Shown: positions 7,658 through 16,729, counted from the first letter of the stretch. The stretch is DNA of 64,000 bases from UBA9926 sp913064795 (GCA_045560765.1 JBJKZD010000004.1:108561-172560), one strand, 5' to 3'. Program-made: numbers and translations. Notes: generated from the sequence alone by a model not told the origin.

Positions 7658-9910
7658 ATGAGCGAAGCGCGAGAATATCAACATATTGGGCAGAGAACGA
7701 TCAGGCCCGATGGTTTCGACAAGGTCACAGGTAAAGCCAATTACGGCGCTGATTTATCGCTTCCGGGCATGATCTGGGGTGCGATTCTAAGAAGCCCCCA
7801 TGCCCATGCTAAAATCACAGCGCTAGATGTCTCCCAAGCGGAAGCACATCCCGACGTTTTTGCCGTCGCAACCTATCAAGACTTCCCATCAGTGAATGCT
7901 GAAGCATTGGCGGCAGGCACTGCCCGTAAGGATTTAGTTGACACTGCGGCGAATGTATTAGCGGACACCAAAGTGCTCTACCACGGCCATGCCATTGCAG
8001 CGGTGGCCGCTCGAACTGAGGCAGCAGCCGAGGCGGCGCTCGACCTGATCACGGTTGCCTATGACGTGATGGATCCAGTGTTGACCATCGATGCTGCAAT
8101 CAAAGATGGAGCCCCGGTATTGCACGACGACATGATGACTCAAGGTTTGGCGGAGCCTGCTTCGGTCGCGTCAAATATCGCAGCGCGGATGGAACTCAAA
8201 AAGGGCGATGTTGCCGTCGGTTTTGCAGATGCGGATGTCATTGTAGAGCGCGCTTATGAAACGCCAACGGTCCACCAGGGATATATCGAGCCACATGCGA
8301 CCACCGTTCGTTTTGATGACAATGGACCCTCTATGATTTGGTGTCCGACGCAGGGACACTTTGATGTGCGTGCTCGGGTCGCTCAGCTACTGAACATGGA
8401 GTTGGGTCAAATTAAAGTCGTTGCCAGCGAAATCGGCGGAGGTTTTGGCGGTAAAACAACCGTTTATCTTGAGCCCGTTGCCCTCATTTTATCTAAGAAG
8501 TCAGGCCGGCCAGTCAAGATGACGATGTCTCGAGAAGACGTTTTTAGGGCTTCTGGACCCGCTTCAGCGAGCCAAAGCACGGTGAAGATTGGTGCCAAAT
8601 CCGACGGCACGATCACGGCGATGCAGGCATCCCTTCATTATGAGGCGGGCGCTTTTAAGGGCTCCCCGATGGGACCCGGTTGCATGACCATCTTTACCCC
8701 TTACGATGTTGAGAATATGTATGTTGAGGGCTTTGATGTTGTTGTGAACAAGCCCAAAGCGGCTGCCTATCGTGCCCCGGGGGCGCCTCAAGCCGAATTC
8801 GCTGCGGAGATGGCAGTGAATGAGCTGGCTTCAAAGCTTGGTATGGATCCGATCGACTTGAGATTGAAAAATGCGGCAAAAGAGGGCACTCAAACAATCT
8901 ACGGCCCCAAGCTTAAAACCGTGGGACTCGAAGCCTGTCTGCTTGCAGCCAAGTCCTCGCCGCATTATCAGTCTGCGCTGAAGGACAATGCGGGTCGCGG
9001 TCTTGCTGCTGGGTTTTGGTTTAACGTCGGTGGCCAGTCGAGCGTGATGATCCACCTAAACCCGGACGGTACCGGATCAATCATTGAGGGCTCACCCGAT
9101 ATTGGTGGGTCTAGGGCATCCATGCAGATGATGGCCGCTGAGGTTTTAGGGGTGGCGCCGGCAACATTGAACCCGATCGTTGCTGATACCGAGCATGTGG
9201 CCTATAACCAAACAACCGGGGGGAGCCGCACTACCTTTGCCACGGGAATGGCTGTCATTGAGGCCGCTGAAGATATCATCGAACAGCTGAAGGCCAGGGC
9301 AGCGGAGCTTTGGAATGTCACGCCAGAGCAGGTCGATTATCAAAACGGTATCGCCCTTAACCTTTCTAGTGACGATCATCTTAGCTTGGCAGAGATTTGC
9401 GCAAAGGCAGAAAAAACCGGCGGGCAAATCACCGGAAGGGCCAACATCAACGCCCGGGGAGCGGGTCCTAGCTTTGCGGTTCACCTCTGCGATATTGAGG
9501 TGGATCCCGAGACAGGTAAGACGGATGTGCTTCGGTACACTGCCATTCAAGACGCTGGCAAAGCGATTCATCCAAGTTACGTGGAAGGGCAGTTTCAGGG
9601 CGGGGCGGTGCAGGGCATTGGTTGGGCACTGAATGAGGAATATGTCTACAGCGCTGATGGTGTGATGGAAAATGCAGGATTTTTAGATTATCGAATCCCC
9701 TTGGCGTCGGATTTGCCCGAGATTGAAACGATTATTGTCGAAGTTCCGAACAGCTTTCACCCCTTCGGGGTTCGTGGGGTGGGTGAAACCGGGATTGTGC
9801 CGCCTCTGGCGGCCGTGGGCACAGCAGTCAGCGAAGCGATTGGGTTGCCTGTTACTTCACTACCTTGCTCGCCGCCGAAGCTTCTTAAAATGATCATGGA
9901 GCAGGGATAA
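7658..9910 (+). CDS. Molybdenum hydroxylase large (Mo-pterin) subunit
   Basis: A 750-residue catalytic subunit of the xanthine dehydrogenase/aldehyde oxidase family, binding molybdopterin or its cytosine dinucleotide. Motifs seen are EIGGGFGGK near residue 260, AAYRAPGAPQ near residue 370, and RGVGETG near residue 706, which contains the glutamate acting as general base. The active-site loop AYRAPG excludes the copper-containing CO dehydrogenase form I signature (AYxCSFR). The enzyme is therefore a hydroxylase or dehydrogenase of an aldehyde, N-heterocycle or related compound. No accessory CoxDEFG genes are present. Linkage to galM/galK suggests a carbohydrate-derived substrate, but this is only an inference from context. 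Confidence 0.92.
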   Translation: MSEAREYQHIGQRTIRPDGFDKVTGKANYGADLSLPGMIWGAILRSPHAHAKITALDVSQAEAHPDVFAVATYQDFPSVNAEALAAGTARKDLVDTAANVLADTKVLYHGHAIAAVAARTEAAAEAALDLITVAYDVMDPVLTIDAAIKDGAPVLHDDMMTQGLAEPASVASNIAARMELKKGDVAVGFADADVIVERAYETPTVHQGYIEPHATTVRFDDNGPSMIWCPTQGHFDVRARVAQLLNMELGQIKVVASEIGGGFGGKTTVYLEPVALILSKKSGRPVKMTMSREDVFRASGPASASQSTVKIGAKSDGTITAMQASLHYEAGAFKGSPMGPGCMTIFTPYDVENMYVEGFDVVVNKPKAAAYRAPGAPQAEFAAEMAVNELASKLGMDPIDLRLKNAAKEGTQTIYGPKLKTVGLEACLLAAKSSPHYQSALKDNAGRGLAAGFWFNVGGQSSVMIHLNPDGTGSIIEGSPDIGGSRASMQMMAAEVLGVAPATLNPIVADTEHVAYNQTTGGSRTTFATGMAVIEAAEDIIEQLKARAAELWNVTPEQVDYQNGIALNLSSDDHLSLAEICAKAEKTGGQITGRANINARGAGPSFAVHLCDIEVDPETGKTDVLRYTAIQDAGKAIHPSYVEGQFQGGAVQGIGWALNEEYVYSADGVMENAGFLDYRIPLASDLPEIETIIVEVPNSFHPFGVRGVGETGIVPPLAAVGTAVSEAIGLPVTSLPCSPPKLLKMIMEQG

Positions 9911-9917
9911 GCCTTCA

Positions 9918-10160
9918 GTGGCCGTTGTTTTTTTCTCTTCTGAGCTAGAAAACCTCTTTAGCTGCGAGCAGCTACAGGTGACAGCCGTCAACTATCGTGA
10001 ATTGCTGGTCGAACTGAGGGAGCGGTTACCCAATGTTGCTGATGCAAACCTTGAGGCCCTCGCGCTGGTCATCGATGGTGAGATCGTTCAGGAACCGTTC
10101 CTTGCAACCTTCGATCCCGCTAGCGAACTCCACTTTATCCAGAAAATTGCAGCAGGCTAA
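9918..10160 (+). CDS. MoaD/ThiS-like small protein
   Basis: An 80-residue beta-grasp protein resembling the molybdopterin synthase small subunit: LLVELRERLPNV near residue 30, ALALVIDGEIV near residue 50, and a C-terminal ELHFIQKIAAG. Sulfur-carrier members of this family end in Gly-Gly, whose last residue is thiocarboxylated. Here the penultimate residue is alanine (AAG), so activity as a canonical MoaD is uncertain. It starts with GTG seven bases after the large subunit, and its stop shares one base with galM. Position suggests a role dedicated to the neighbouring molybdenum enzyme. Confidence 0.75.
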   Translation: MAVVFFSSELENLFSCEQLQVTAVNYRELLVELRERLPNVADANLEALALVIDGEIVQEPFLATFDPASELHFIQKIAAG

Positions 10161-11131
10161 TGTCCACGGATCGACTTCAAGTCTACACGCTGACTTCCGA
10201 TACGGTAGCCCTCGAGATGATCAACTACGGGGCTCGCACCACAGCGCTCAAGGTCCTCTCTCACGGTCAGTGGCGTTCTGTCATTCTTGCGCTTCCAGAT
10301 CACCGGGATTACTGCATTGATAGCGTAAGTCTCGGCGCGATGGTGGGTCCAGTTGGCGGCCGCATTGAAAATAGTTATTGCTGCATCGACGAGATGGCAG
10401 TCCACTTGGAGCCCAATGATGGGGATCATCAGCTCCATGGTGGCGAATCCGGGATCGGGCAACTCTATTGGGACGTTGAGGCGTGCGAGCAAGGACTCGA
10501 TTTTTCTTTGCAATTACCCGAGGGGCACGGCGGATATCCGGCTGGCTTAGCGTTAACCTGTTCGGTTAGGCTCATCGAAAATGGTTTGTCCTATACGGTT
10601 AATGCGCGTTGCACTGCACCAACCTTGGTCAACGTAACCCAACACAATTACTACTGTCTCGGTCCCGCAGGTAGTCTTCCTGACCATCAGCTATCACTTT
10701 ATGTCGAAGATGGTTATGAAGTTGATTCTGACCGCGTCGCCACGTCAACATCCTTTGGACTCCAGCAAGACGGGTTTAAACCCGATTCAGATGCTTTAGT
10801 TTCCGATTGGTTGGCGACCCATCGCAGGCGTCTTGCTGAACTAGGAGGGTTCGATCATTACTTCTACCGATCGACCTCAGCGATGATTCAAAGCGAGCCT
10901 TCAGTCATCGGTTCGCTCACTTACGACGGCTTAACCCTGTCGATCTCGACGGATCAGCCAGGCGTTCAGGTTTATACCCGGTTTGGTGAAGATGATACTT
11001 TGGAAGCGATTTGTCTCGAGCCTCAGGTGGTTCCCAATGCGATTAACCGGGATTGTCTAGAAGACACGATCTTACGTCCGGAACAGCGCTATCAGTGGCG
11101 TAGCATTTTAAAATTTTCAGACCATGACTGA
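10160..11131 (+). CDS. galM: Aldose 1-epimerase
   Basis: A 323-residue mutarotase interconverting alpha and beta anomers of aldoses. The N-terminal NYGARTTALKV, the central QLHGG (first catalytic His near residue 93), VNVTQHNYYCLG (second His near residue 162) and CLEPQVVPNAIN (catalytic Glu near residue 290) are the expected active-site regions. The start codon overlaps the preceding stop by one base (TAATG), and the end overlaps galK by eight bases. With GalK it serves the first two steps of galactose use; galE lies 46 kb away and galT is not in the window. Confidence 0.9.
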   Translation: MSTDRLQVYTLTSDTVALEMINYGARTTALKVLSHGQWRSVILALPDHRDYCIDSVSLGAMVGPVGGRIENSYCCIDEMAVHLEPNDGDHQLHGGESGIGQLYWDVEACEQGLDFSLQLPEGHGGYPAGLALTCSVRLIENGLSYTVNARCTAPTLVNVTQHNYYCLGPAGSLPDHQLSLYVEDGYEVDSDRVATSTSFGLQQDGFKPDSDALVSDWLATHRRRLAELGGFDHYFYRSTSAMIQSEPSVIGSLTYDGLTLSISTDQPGVQVYTRFGEDDTLEAICLEPQVVPNAINRDCLEDTILRPEQRYQWRSILKFSDHD

Positions 11132-12305
11132 GAGGCCCATCGATCACAGCGAAGGGATTACGCAGTTCCGTAGCGTTTTTGGAGCCGATCCAACCCACGT
11201 CGCTCACGCACCGGGCAGAATCAATCTGATCGGGGAGCATATTGACTACTGCGGTGGTCTTGTGATGCCCATGACCATCAAGCAGGAAACTCGCGGTTAT
11301 TACCGCTTTACAGGTCGGTCAGAGGTACGTGTCTTCAGCGGTCGATTTAACCAGCTCAACGTTATTAACCCCTTGGATGTGATGAGCTTGGCCAGTGGTG
11401 TCTGGGGAGACTATGTTCGAGGACTGCTTAGAATCGGCACCCATCGACAGTTGGGGAGAGGCTTTGACCTTTGGCTGACGTCGGACCTCAGCAGCGGTGG
11501 ACTATCAAGTTCTGCTTCGCTTTTGGCGCTCCTTGCGCTGGTAAATCATCACGCCTTGTCTGACCAAATTGTCGATGACAGCAACGCTAGCTTTCGGCTT
11601 ACATTAGCGCTTTTATGCCAGCAGGTAGAAAACAACTTTGTTGGAGTGCCCTCCGGGGTGATGGATCCAGTGAGTATCTTAATGGGAGGTCTTATCAAAC
11701 TCGACTGTCAAACTCTGAAGTTTGAACGGCTGCGCTCTATTCCAGAGACGCACTGTTTGGTGGTAATGGACACCGGTGTGCCGCGTACTTTGGCGGCTTC
11801 GGGCTATGCCGAACGAGTGGCAGAGATTGAGCAGATTGAAGCTCTGAACCCGGCGATTGCGAACCGCCAGCCTCTCGCTCAGTTGGACGCACAAACGGCT
11901 GATTTGGTTTTGGAAAATCTTGACGACCCAACGCTGAAGGCAAGGGCGCGCCACATTTTCACGGAACAAACACGAGTCGAGAAATCCGCTCTAGCCCTGG
12001 CGGATCGCGATCTAGTCCAGCTTGGACATCTGATGAATGAAAGCCATCGATCCCTGTCAGAGGACTACCAAGTCAGTTGTGATGCATTAGATCACATTAC
12101 CCAGATCAGCAGAGATTCAGGATATGCACTGGGGGCACGCATGACGGGCGCAGGCTTTGGTGGCTGCGCAATTGCTTTGGTGCCCAAGGTCGACGCCGAT
12201 CGCCACAATGCAGCAGTTGAGGAAGCTTATCAATTGCACTCCAGGCTCAAACCAGCGCTGCTGGTTGCCGAGCCGGGTGGCAGTGCCCACATTGTTGCGA
12301 TTTAG
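11124..12305 (+). CDS. galK: Galactokinase
   Basis: A 393-residue GHMP-family kinase that phosphorylates galactose at C1. The three diagnostic motifs are present: APGRINLIGEHIDYCGG near residue 30 (sugar recognition), GGLSSSASLLALL near residue 130 (phosphate-binding loop) and MTGAGFGGCAIAL near residue 340. It overlaps galM by eight bases and is the last gene of the molybdenum-hydroxylase/galM/galK run. Its 3' end overlaps the convergent HAD gene by four bases, leaving no room for a conventional terminator. Another sugar of similar shape cannot be excluded as the substrate. Confidence 0.92.
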   Translation: MTERPIDHSEGITQFRSVFGADPTHVAHAPGRINLIGEHIDYCGGLVMPMTIKQETRGYYRFTGRSEVRVFSGRFNQLNVINPLDVMSLASGVWGDYVRGLLRIGTHRQLGRGFDLWLTSDLSSGGLSSSASLLALLALVNHHALSDQIVDDSNASFRLTLALLCQQVENNFVGVPSGVMDPVSILMGGLIKLDCQTLKFERLRSIPETHCLVVMDTGVPRTLAASGYAERVAEIEQIEALNPAIANRQPLAQLDAQTADLVLENLDDPTLKARARHIFTEQTRVEKSALALADRDLVQLGHLMNESHRSLSEDYQVSCDALDHITQISRDSGYALGARMTGAGFGGCAIALVPKVDADRHNAAVEEAYQLHSRLKPALLVAEPGGSAHIVAI

Positions 12306-12955
12306 TCACCAATATCGGAAAAATCAAGGTCGAGCGCCTTACCCAAGTCATTTAATGCCTGAGCCTCGCCAAGGACTTTAATCGTGCGCATGCCCATGGC
12401 TTTCGCAGGTTTTAGGTTAATCCCTAGGTCGTCGATGAACAGCGCCTCGTTGGGATCGATTTCCATTGCTTCACAGGCCAATTGGTAAATCTTGGGGTCT
12501 GGCTTTCGCACCCCGATCACACTGGACTCAATGACAACGTCAAACAGTGCCATCACATTTGCAACGGCCTCAGCCTTAACCAAAGACCTCGCCATTCCAG
12601 CGCCTTGACCCGATTTCACGTTGTTGGTGATGCAACCAACAGCAAAGCTTTGTTTGATCCGTCGCAACGCCGCAACCATTTTGGGACGAATATCACCTGA
12701 CAATAATGCCAAGACAGCTTTGCCAGGTATCTCATGACCTTTTTCCCTCGATTCGGATGCAAAGGCAGCATCAAAGGCATCAACGCTCATCTTGCTGCTC
12801 TCGAACTGGGCCCAGGCATTGGTGTCAGGGTTGGTCGAGTTAATTGAGCGGATAAAGTCGTGGGGAATTCCTTGCTCGACTTCAAAACGGTTGAAGGCTT
12901 CGAATGGGCTGCTGGTTAAAACGCCGCCAAAATCCCAAAGTACAGCTTTAATCAT
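12302..12955 (-). CDS. HAD-superfamily phosphatase (HAD-IA, DFGGV type)
   Basis: A 217-residue haloacid dehalogenase-like hydrolase. Motif I reads VLWDFGGVLTSS, the variant of DxD seen in the epoxide-hydrolase N-terminal-phosphatase group. The other motifs are CITNN (motif II, near residue 110), GVRKPDPKIY (motif III lysine, near residue 150) and ALFIDDLGINLKPAKAMGM (motif IV, near residue 175). The cap is the small helical type. It converges on galK with a four-base overlap. The substrate cannot be predicted; a phosphorylated metabolite is likely. Confidence 0.85.
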   Translation of the reverse strand: MIKAVLWDFGGVLTSSPFEAFNRFEVEQGIPHDFIRSINSTNPDTNAWAQFESSKMSVDAFDAAFASESREKGHEIPGKAVLALLSGDIRPKMVAALRRIKQSFAVGCITNNVKSGQGAGMARSLVKAEAVANVMALFDVVIESSVIGVRKPDPKIYQLACEAMEIDPNEALFIDDLGINLKPAKAMGMRTIKVLGEAQALNDLGKALDLDFSDIGD

Positions 12956-12987
12956 TGAATCTCCTTAGCCGCAGAATAGCGGGAGCA

Positions 12988-13797
12988 CTATCCGACATTT
13001 AACTCAAATGTCGATGAGTCGGGCCGAGCCAGACCACGCTGGGAACTGGCGATCGCGGCCAACATCTCATCAATGTGCGATGAGTCTGGGAATTCTTTTC
13101 TGACTTCGTTCACAGCGTCGTCTAAACGTAATTCCCGTGAAAACAGAATTCTGAATGCCTTGCGGACTTCATGGATCGCCTTGGATTCAAAGCCAGCGCG
13201 TTCCAGTCCAATCTTATTGACCACTCGCATGTGAGCAGGGTGTCCCTCGGCGATCGTATAAGGCAGCACATCTTGTACGACCCGCGCCATGCCGGCAATC
13301 ATGGCGACCCTACCGACTTGGCAGAATTGATGAACCGCCGCGAGGCCGCCTATGTTGGCGTAATCGCCAACGGAGACGTGTCCCCCAAGGGTTGCGCTGT
13401 GACTCATAATGACATGATCGCCAACCGTACAATTGTGAGCAACGTGAGCATGGGCTAGGAGTGCGCAATCGTTGCCGATGACCGTGGAACTTCCATCCTC
13501 TGTGCCGCTGTGAACTGAGACAAATTCACGAAAAATATTGCGGTGCCCGACTTTCGTGTAGGTGGCCGCAGTGGCTTCGTGTTTAAGGTCCTGGGAGGCG
13601 ATGCCCAGTGTCACAAAAGGATAGACCGTGCAGTCCTCGCCGATGGCTGTATGGCCGTCAACGACGACGTGACTGATCAGACGCGTCCGAGGGGCAATCT
13701 GAACATGCTCGCCAACAGTGCAAAATGGCCCAATCATACAGTCGGCACCAATTTTAGCGTTCGGATGAACGACAGCGAGTGGGCTTATGTCGGGCAT
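12988..13797 (-). CDS. lpxA: UDP-N-acetylglucosamine acyltransferase (LpxA)
   Basis: A 269-residue left-handed beta-helix acyltransferase that adds a 3-hydroxyacyl chain from ACP to UDP-GlcNAc in lipid A synthesis. Hexapeptide repeats run through residues 1-180. The segment HVAHNCTVGDHV supplies the catalytic His (H121, equivalent to E. coli H125), and IGGLAAVHQFCQVG and YTIAEGHPA follow as in the family. I start at ATG 13797 (MPDISPL) because GGAG lies about seven bases upstream; a longer start at 13860 is not conserved. LpxA usually sits in an lpxD-fabZ-lpxA-lpxB cluster; here it stands alone, divergent from fabA, so it may be a relocated or second copy. Confidence 0.85.
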   Translation of the reverse strand: MPDISPLAVVHPNAKIGADCMIGPFCTVGEHVQIAPRTRLISHVVVDGHTAIGEDCTVYPFVTLGIASQDLKHEATAATYTKVGHRNIFREFVSVHSGTEDGSSTVIGNDCALLAHAHVAHNCTVGDHVIMSHSATLGGHVSVGDYANIGGLAAVHQFCQVGRVAMIAGMARVVQDVLPYTIAEGHPAHMRVVNKIGLERAGFESKAIHEVRKAFRILFSRELRLDDAVNEVRKEFPDSSHIDEMLAAIASSQRGLARPDSSTFELNVG

Positions 13798-13901
13798 AAG
13801 TAGCTCCAGAGGTTGCAATGTGGAAAGTGGGTTCGGCGCATTCGTACAGCAAATTTCCATATTGTCCCCCAGATGTCAAAGTTTTATTCCTTTTCTTCGA
13901 T

Positions 13902-13909
13902 GCTATACT
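13902..13909 (+). promoter_or_regulatory. Candidate extended -10 promoter element before fabA
   Basis: TGCTATACT (13901-13909) matches an extended -10 element (TGnTATAAT-like), 40 bases before the fabA start and within the divergent lpxA-fabA gap. No good -35 was found at the usual spacing, which is acceptable for extended -10 promoters. The assignment is by eye only. Confidence 0.4.
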
Positions 13910-13948
13910 CGCTCCACTTAACAACTGCGTGGTTTCCCCACGATTTTT

Positions 13949-14488
13949 ATGAGCACAGAAACCACGGATTTAAAGCTTCAACACGCATTTGACAAGGCAG
14001 CGTTACTGGAATGCGGTTATGGCAGGATGTTTGGTCCTGGGGGCGCGCATCTGCCCATCGGTCAAATGCTAATGATGGATCGCATCACTTCCATTAATTC
14101 GGATACGGGAAAGGCAGGTAAAGGGCAGATCATTGCTGAACTGGATATCCATCCTGGCTTATGGTTTTTTGATTGTCATTTTGTTGATGACCCGGTCATG
14201 CCAGGATGTTTAGGCCTTGATGCATTGTGGCAGCTCCTTGGTTTCTTTCTTGCTTGGAAAGGCAACAGGGGGCTTGGGCGTGCCCTCGGTTGTGGCAAAG
14301 TAGCGTTTCGCGGCCAAATTTTGCCGACCAATAAACTGGTGCGATATGAGATTGACGTGACTCGTATACGAGAAGGAAAAACGGTCTTAGGTATTGCGGA
14401 CTGCCGAGTTCTTGTCGATGATGCTTTGATTTACACAGCAGAGAGTATCAAGGTTGGATTGTTCACATCTCTGGATGATTTCAAGTGA
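13949..14488 (+). CDS. fabA: 3-hydroxydecanoyl-ACP dehydratase/isomerase
   Basis: A 179-residue bifunctional enzyme that dehydrates 3-hydroxyacyl-ACP and isomerises trans-2- to cis-3-decenoyl-ACP, the entry to anaerobic-type unsaturated fatty acid synthesis. The active-site His is H77 in WFFDCHFVDDPVMPGCLGLD and the Asp is D91 in the same segment, equivalent to E. coli H70 and D84. The length is close to the family norm. It is followed by fabB on the same strand, but after an unusually long 304-base gap. Confidence 0.95.
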   Translation: MSTETTDLKLQHAFDKAALLECGYGRMFGPGGAHLPIGQMLMMDRITSINSDTGKAGKGQIIAELDIHPGLWFFDCHFVDDPVMPGCLGLDALWQLLGFFLAWKGNRGLGRALGCGKVAFRGQILPTNKLVRYEIDVTRIREGKTVLGIADCRVLVDDALIYTAESIKVGLFTSLDDFK

Positions 14489-14792
14489 AGACGCATTGTT
14501 CTAACGCTTTGGGTTGATTGGTTTCGGGAGACGATGATGCCTGGCGCCCAAAACGAATGTTTTGAATAGCCCTTGGATCCGTTGGTTTTTTTGAGTCGCC
14601 TGAGGCACGGAACAGCCCCTAACTGATAACAGAGGTTCAGCAATACAAGAAAAGGATGCTGGATCTGTAGGCAGCGAAAATAGTTTTAAGATCATTAACG
14701 AATCAGCACACTCTGCACAGTCAGGGTGACCATGAGGCACATCGAACCGAAATAGCGGATCCATTGTAGTTCAGAAGAGGAATCGGCAAACC
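14489..14792. other. 304-base gap between fabA and fabB
   Basis: fabA and fabB are normally nearly contiguous. Here the gap contains no forward ORF with protein-like content. Minus-strand ORFs of 70 and 87 codons exist, but they lack recognisable features or a clear ribosome site. A GAAGAGGAAT sequence near 14773-14782 is the likely fabB ribosome-binding region. A separate fabB promoter may lie here, but no strong element was seen. Confidence 0.4.
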
Positions 14793-16004
14793 ATGAGAAG
14801 AGCAGTGATCACAGGTCTAGGCATCGTCTCCCCGTTGGGGAACTCAGTTCCATTGACGCTTGCGTCGCTCAAAGCGACTCAATCAGGAATCAAGCACCAG
14901 CCGATCTATGAAGAGATGGGCTTGCGCTCGCATGTTGCAGGGAGTATCGAGATCGACCAAGAGGCCCTGATTGATCGAAAACTGCGCCGTTTTATGGGAG
15001 ACGCCGCAGGCTTTTCCTACATCGCGCTGCAAGAGGCGATTGCAGACTCGGGCCTCGAAGAAGCAGAAGTGTCAAACGAAAGAACAGGTATCGTGGCCGG
15101 CTCTGGTGGCGCGAGCTCATCTAACTTGACGGAATCAGCGGATATTCTTAGAGAAAAAGGGCTTAAACGTGTGGGCCCTTACCGAGTTACCCGAACGATG
15201 AGCTCGACCATTTCTGCTTGTCTGGCGACAGCCTTCTCTATCAAAGGGATCAACTATTCAATTACAAGCGCGTGTTCAACAAGTGCCCATTGCATTGGTC
15301 ACGCCCTCGAACAAATTCAGCTCAACAAACAAGACATTGTTTTTGCGGGCGGTGGCGAAGAAGAACATTGGTCCATGACAGCTTTGTTTGATGCGATGGG
15401 TGCGCTGTCAACCAAGCGTAATCACGATCCTGAGACTGCCTCCAGAGCCTACGATGCGGATAGAGACGGCTTCGTCATCGCCGGTGGTGCCGGTTTTGTC
15501 ATAGTTGAGGAGCTTGAGCATGCGAGGGCTCGAGGCGCGAAAATATACGCCGAAGTCAAAGGCTATGCGGCGACCTCTGATGGCTTTGACATGGTTGCGC
15601 CATCAGGTGAGGGCGGAGAACGGGCTATGCGTCTCGCCATGACGGACTTGAAGGACCCCGTAGACTATATCAACGCCCATGGAACCAGCACGCCGGCTGG
15701 GGATCCCCCCGAGATTGCTGCGATTCGCCGAGTCTTTGGTGACGAATTACCAAAAATCAGTGCGACCAAGTCCCTCAGTGGACATTCGCTAGGCGCTGCG
15801 GGCGTTCATGAGGCTATTTATTCATTGTTGATGCTCGATAACGACTTTATCTGTGCATCTGCCAATGTCGACGAGTTAGACCCAAACATTGAGCCTGCGC
15901 CGATTGTTACCGAACGCATTGATCAGGCGGGTATCACCACTGTCATGTCAAACAGCTTTGGGTTTGGCGGCACCAACGCCGTGCTTGTTTTCCAGAAGAT
16001 TTAG
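14793..16004 (+). CDS. fabB: 3-oxoacyl-ACP synthase I
   Basis: A 403-residue condensing enzyme that elongates cis-3-decenoyl-ACP and so commits carbon to unsaturated fatty acids. The catalytic triad is visible: C161 in SITSACSTSAHC, a His near 296 in INAHGTSTPAGD, and a His near 331 in SLSGHSLGAAG. The C-terminal NSFGFGGTNAVLVF is the usual glycine-rich end. It pairs functionally with FabA upstream. Confidence 0.95.
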   Translation: MRRAVITGLGIVSPLGNSVPLTLASLKATQSGIKHQPIYEEMGLRSHVAGSIEIDQEALIDRKLRRFMGDAAGFSYIALQEAIADSGLEEAEVSNERTGIVAGSGGASSSNLTESADILREKGLKRVGPYRVTRTMSSTISACLATAFSIKGINYSITSACSTSAHCIGHALEQIQLNKQDIVFAGGGEEEHWSMTALFDAMGALSTKRNHDPETASRAYDADRDGFVIAGGAGFVIVEELEHARARGAKIYAEVKGYAATSDGFDMVAPSGEGGERAMRLAMTDLKDPVDYINAHGTSTPAGDPPEIAAIRRVFGDELPKISATKSLSGHSLGAAGVHEAIYSLLMLDNDFICASANVDELDPNIEPAPIVTERIDQAGITTVMSNSFGFGGTNAVLVFQKI

Positions 16005-16036
16005 TCAAGCATTGATCATGACTGGAAGTTAAACGA

Positions 16037-16729
16037 ATGCCCAAATCGTTAATCGCCGTTATTGAAGATGAGCGAGATATTCAGGATATGATCGCTTACA
16101 ACCTGCAGCGGGAGGGTTACGAAGTCGTGACGGCCGAGCGGGGAGATGAGGGATTGGCACTGGTGCAGGATAAGCGGCCAGATCTCATCATTTTGGATTT
16201 GATGCTCCCAGGTTTAGATGGATTGAGCGTTTGCCAATCCATTCGGTTCGACGCCACTACCCAAGAAATTCCGATCATTGTGCTTTCTGCAAAAAGTGAG
16301 GAGGCGGATGTTGTGATTGGTCTAGGGTTAGGCGCCGATGATTATATGCCCAAACCTTTTAGCCCTAGGGAGCTGCTCGCCCGAGTGAAGGCCGTACTGC
16401 GCCGAGGAGGCAATCAGCTACAAAAAGCAGAGGATACGCTTGTCCATGAGGGGCTTCGTGTGGATCTGCTGCGCCATCAAGTATTCCTTAACGATGAAGA
16501 GCTGAGACTGACGGCGACAGAGTTTGGTTTGTTGACGACTTTGGTTGAGCAGCCTGGCCGTGTCTTTTCTCGAGAGCAACTCATTAACCGCGTTCTTGGC
16601 GAGACGGTGGTTGTAATCGACAGGAACATTGATGTTCACATCCGCTCAGTCCGAAAAAAACTGGGCGCAGATTCTGGATTGATTGAGACCGTGAGAGGGG
16701 TCGGGTACCGGTTTGTCAACAACAGCTGA
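16037..16729 (+). CDS. PhoB-like response regulator
   Basis: A 230-residue OmpR/PhoB-family regulator. The receiver domain (residues 4-120) has the acidic pair in EDERD, the phosphoacceptor D54 in LIILDLMLPGLDG, and the conserved Lys in MPKPFSPRELLARV. The winged-helix DNA-binding domain (residues about 135-228) ends RTVRKKLG...ETVRGVGYRF. The linker and order match PhoB of the phosphate regulon, but the partner kinase has a periplasmic domain, so the signal may differ. It starts 33 bases after fabB and overlaps the kinase gene by 17 bases. Confidence 0.85.
   Translation: MPKSLIAVIEDERDIQDMIAYNLQREGYEVVTAERGDEGLALVQDKRPDLIILDLMLPGLDGLSVCQSIRFDATTQEIPIIVLSAKSEEADVVIGLGLGADDYMPKPFSPRELLARVKAVLRRGGNQLQKAEDTLVHEGLRVDLLRHQVFLNDEELRLTATEFGLLTTLVEQPGRVFSREQLINRVLGETVVVIDRNIDVHIRSVRKKLGADSGLIETVRGVGYRFVNNS

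Noticed and set aside
7658..9910. Carbon monoxide dehydrogenase (coxL)
   Set aside because: The form I active-site signature AYxCSFR is absent (AYRAPG instead), and no coxDEFG genes are present.
14501..14764. An 87-codon minus-strand frame between fabA and fabB
   Set aside because: Cys- and Pro-rich text without a domain; a second overlapping frame of similar length argues for chance.
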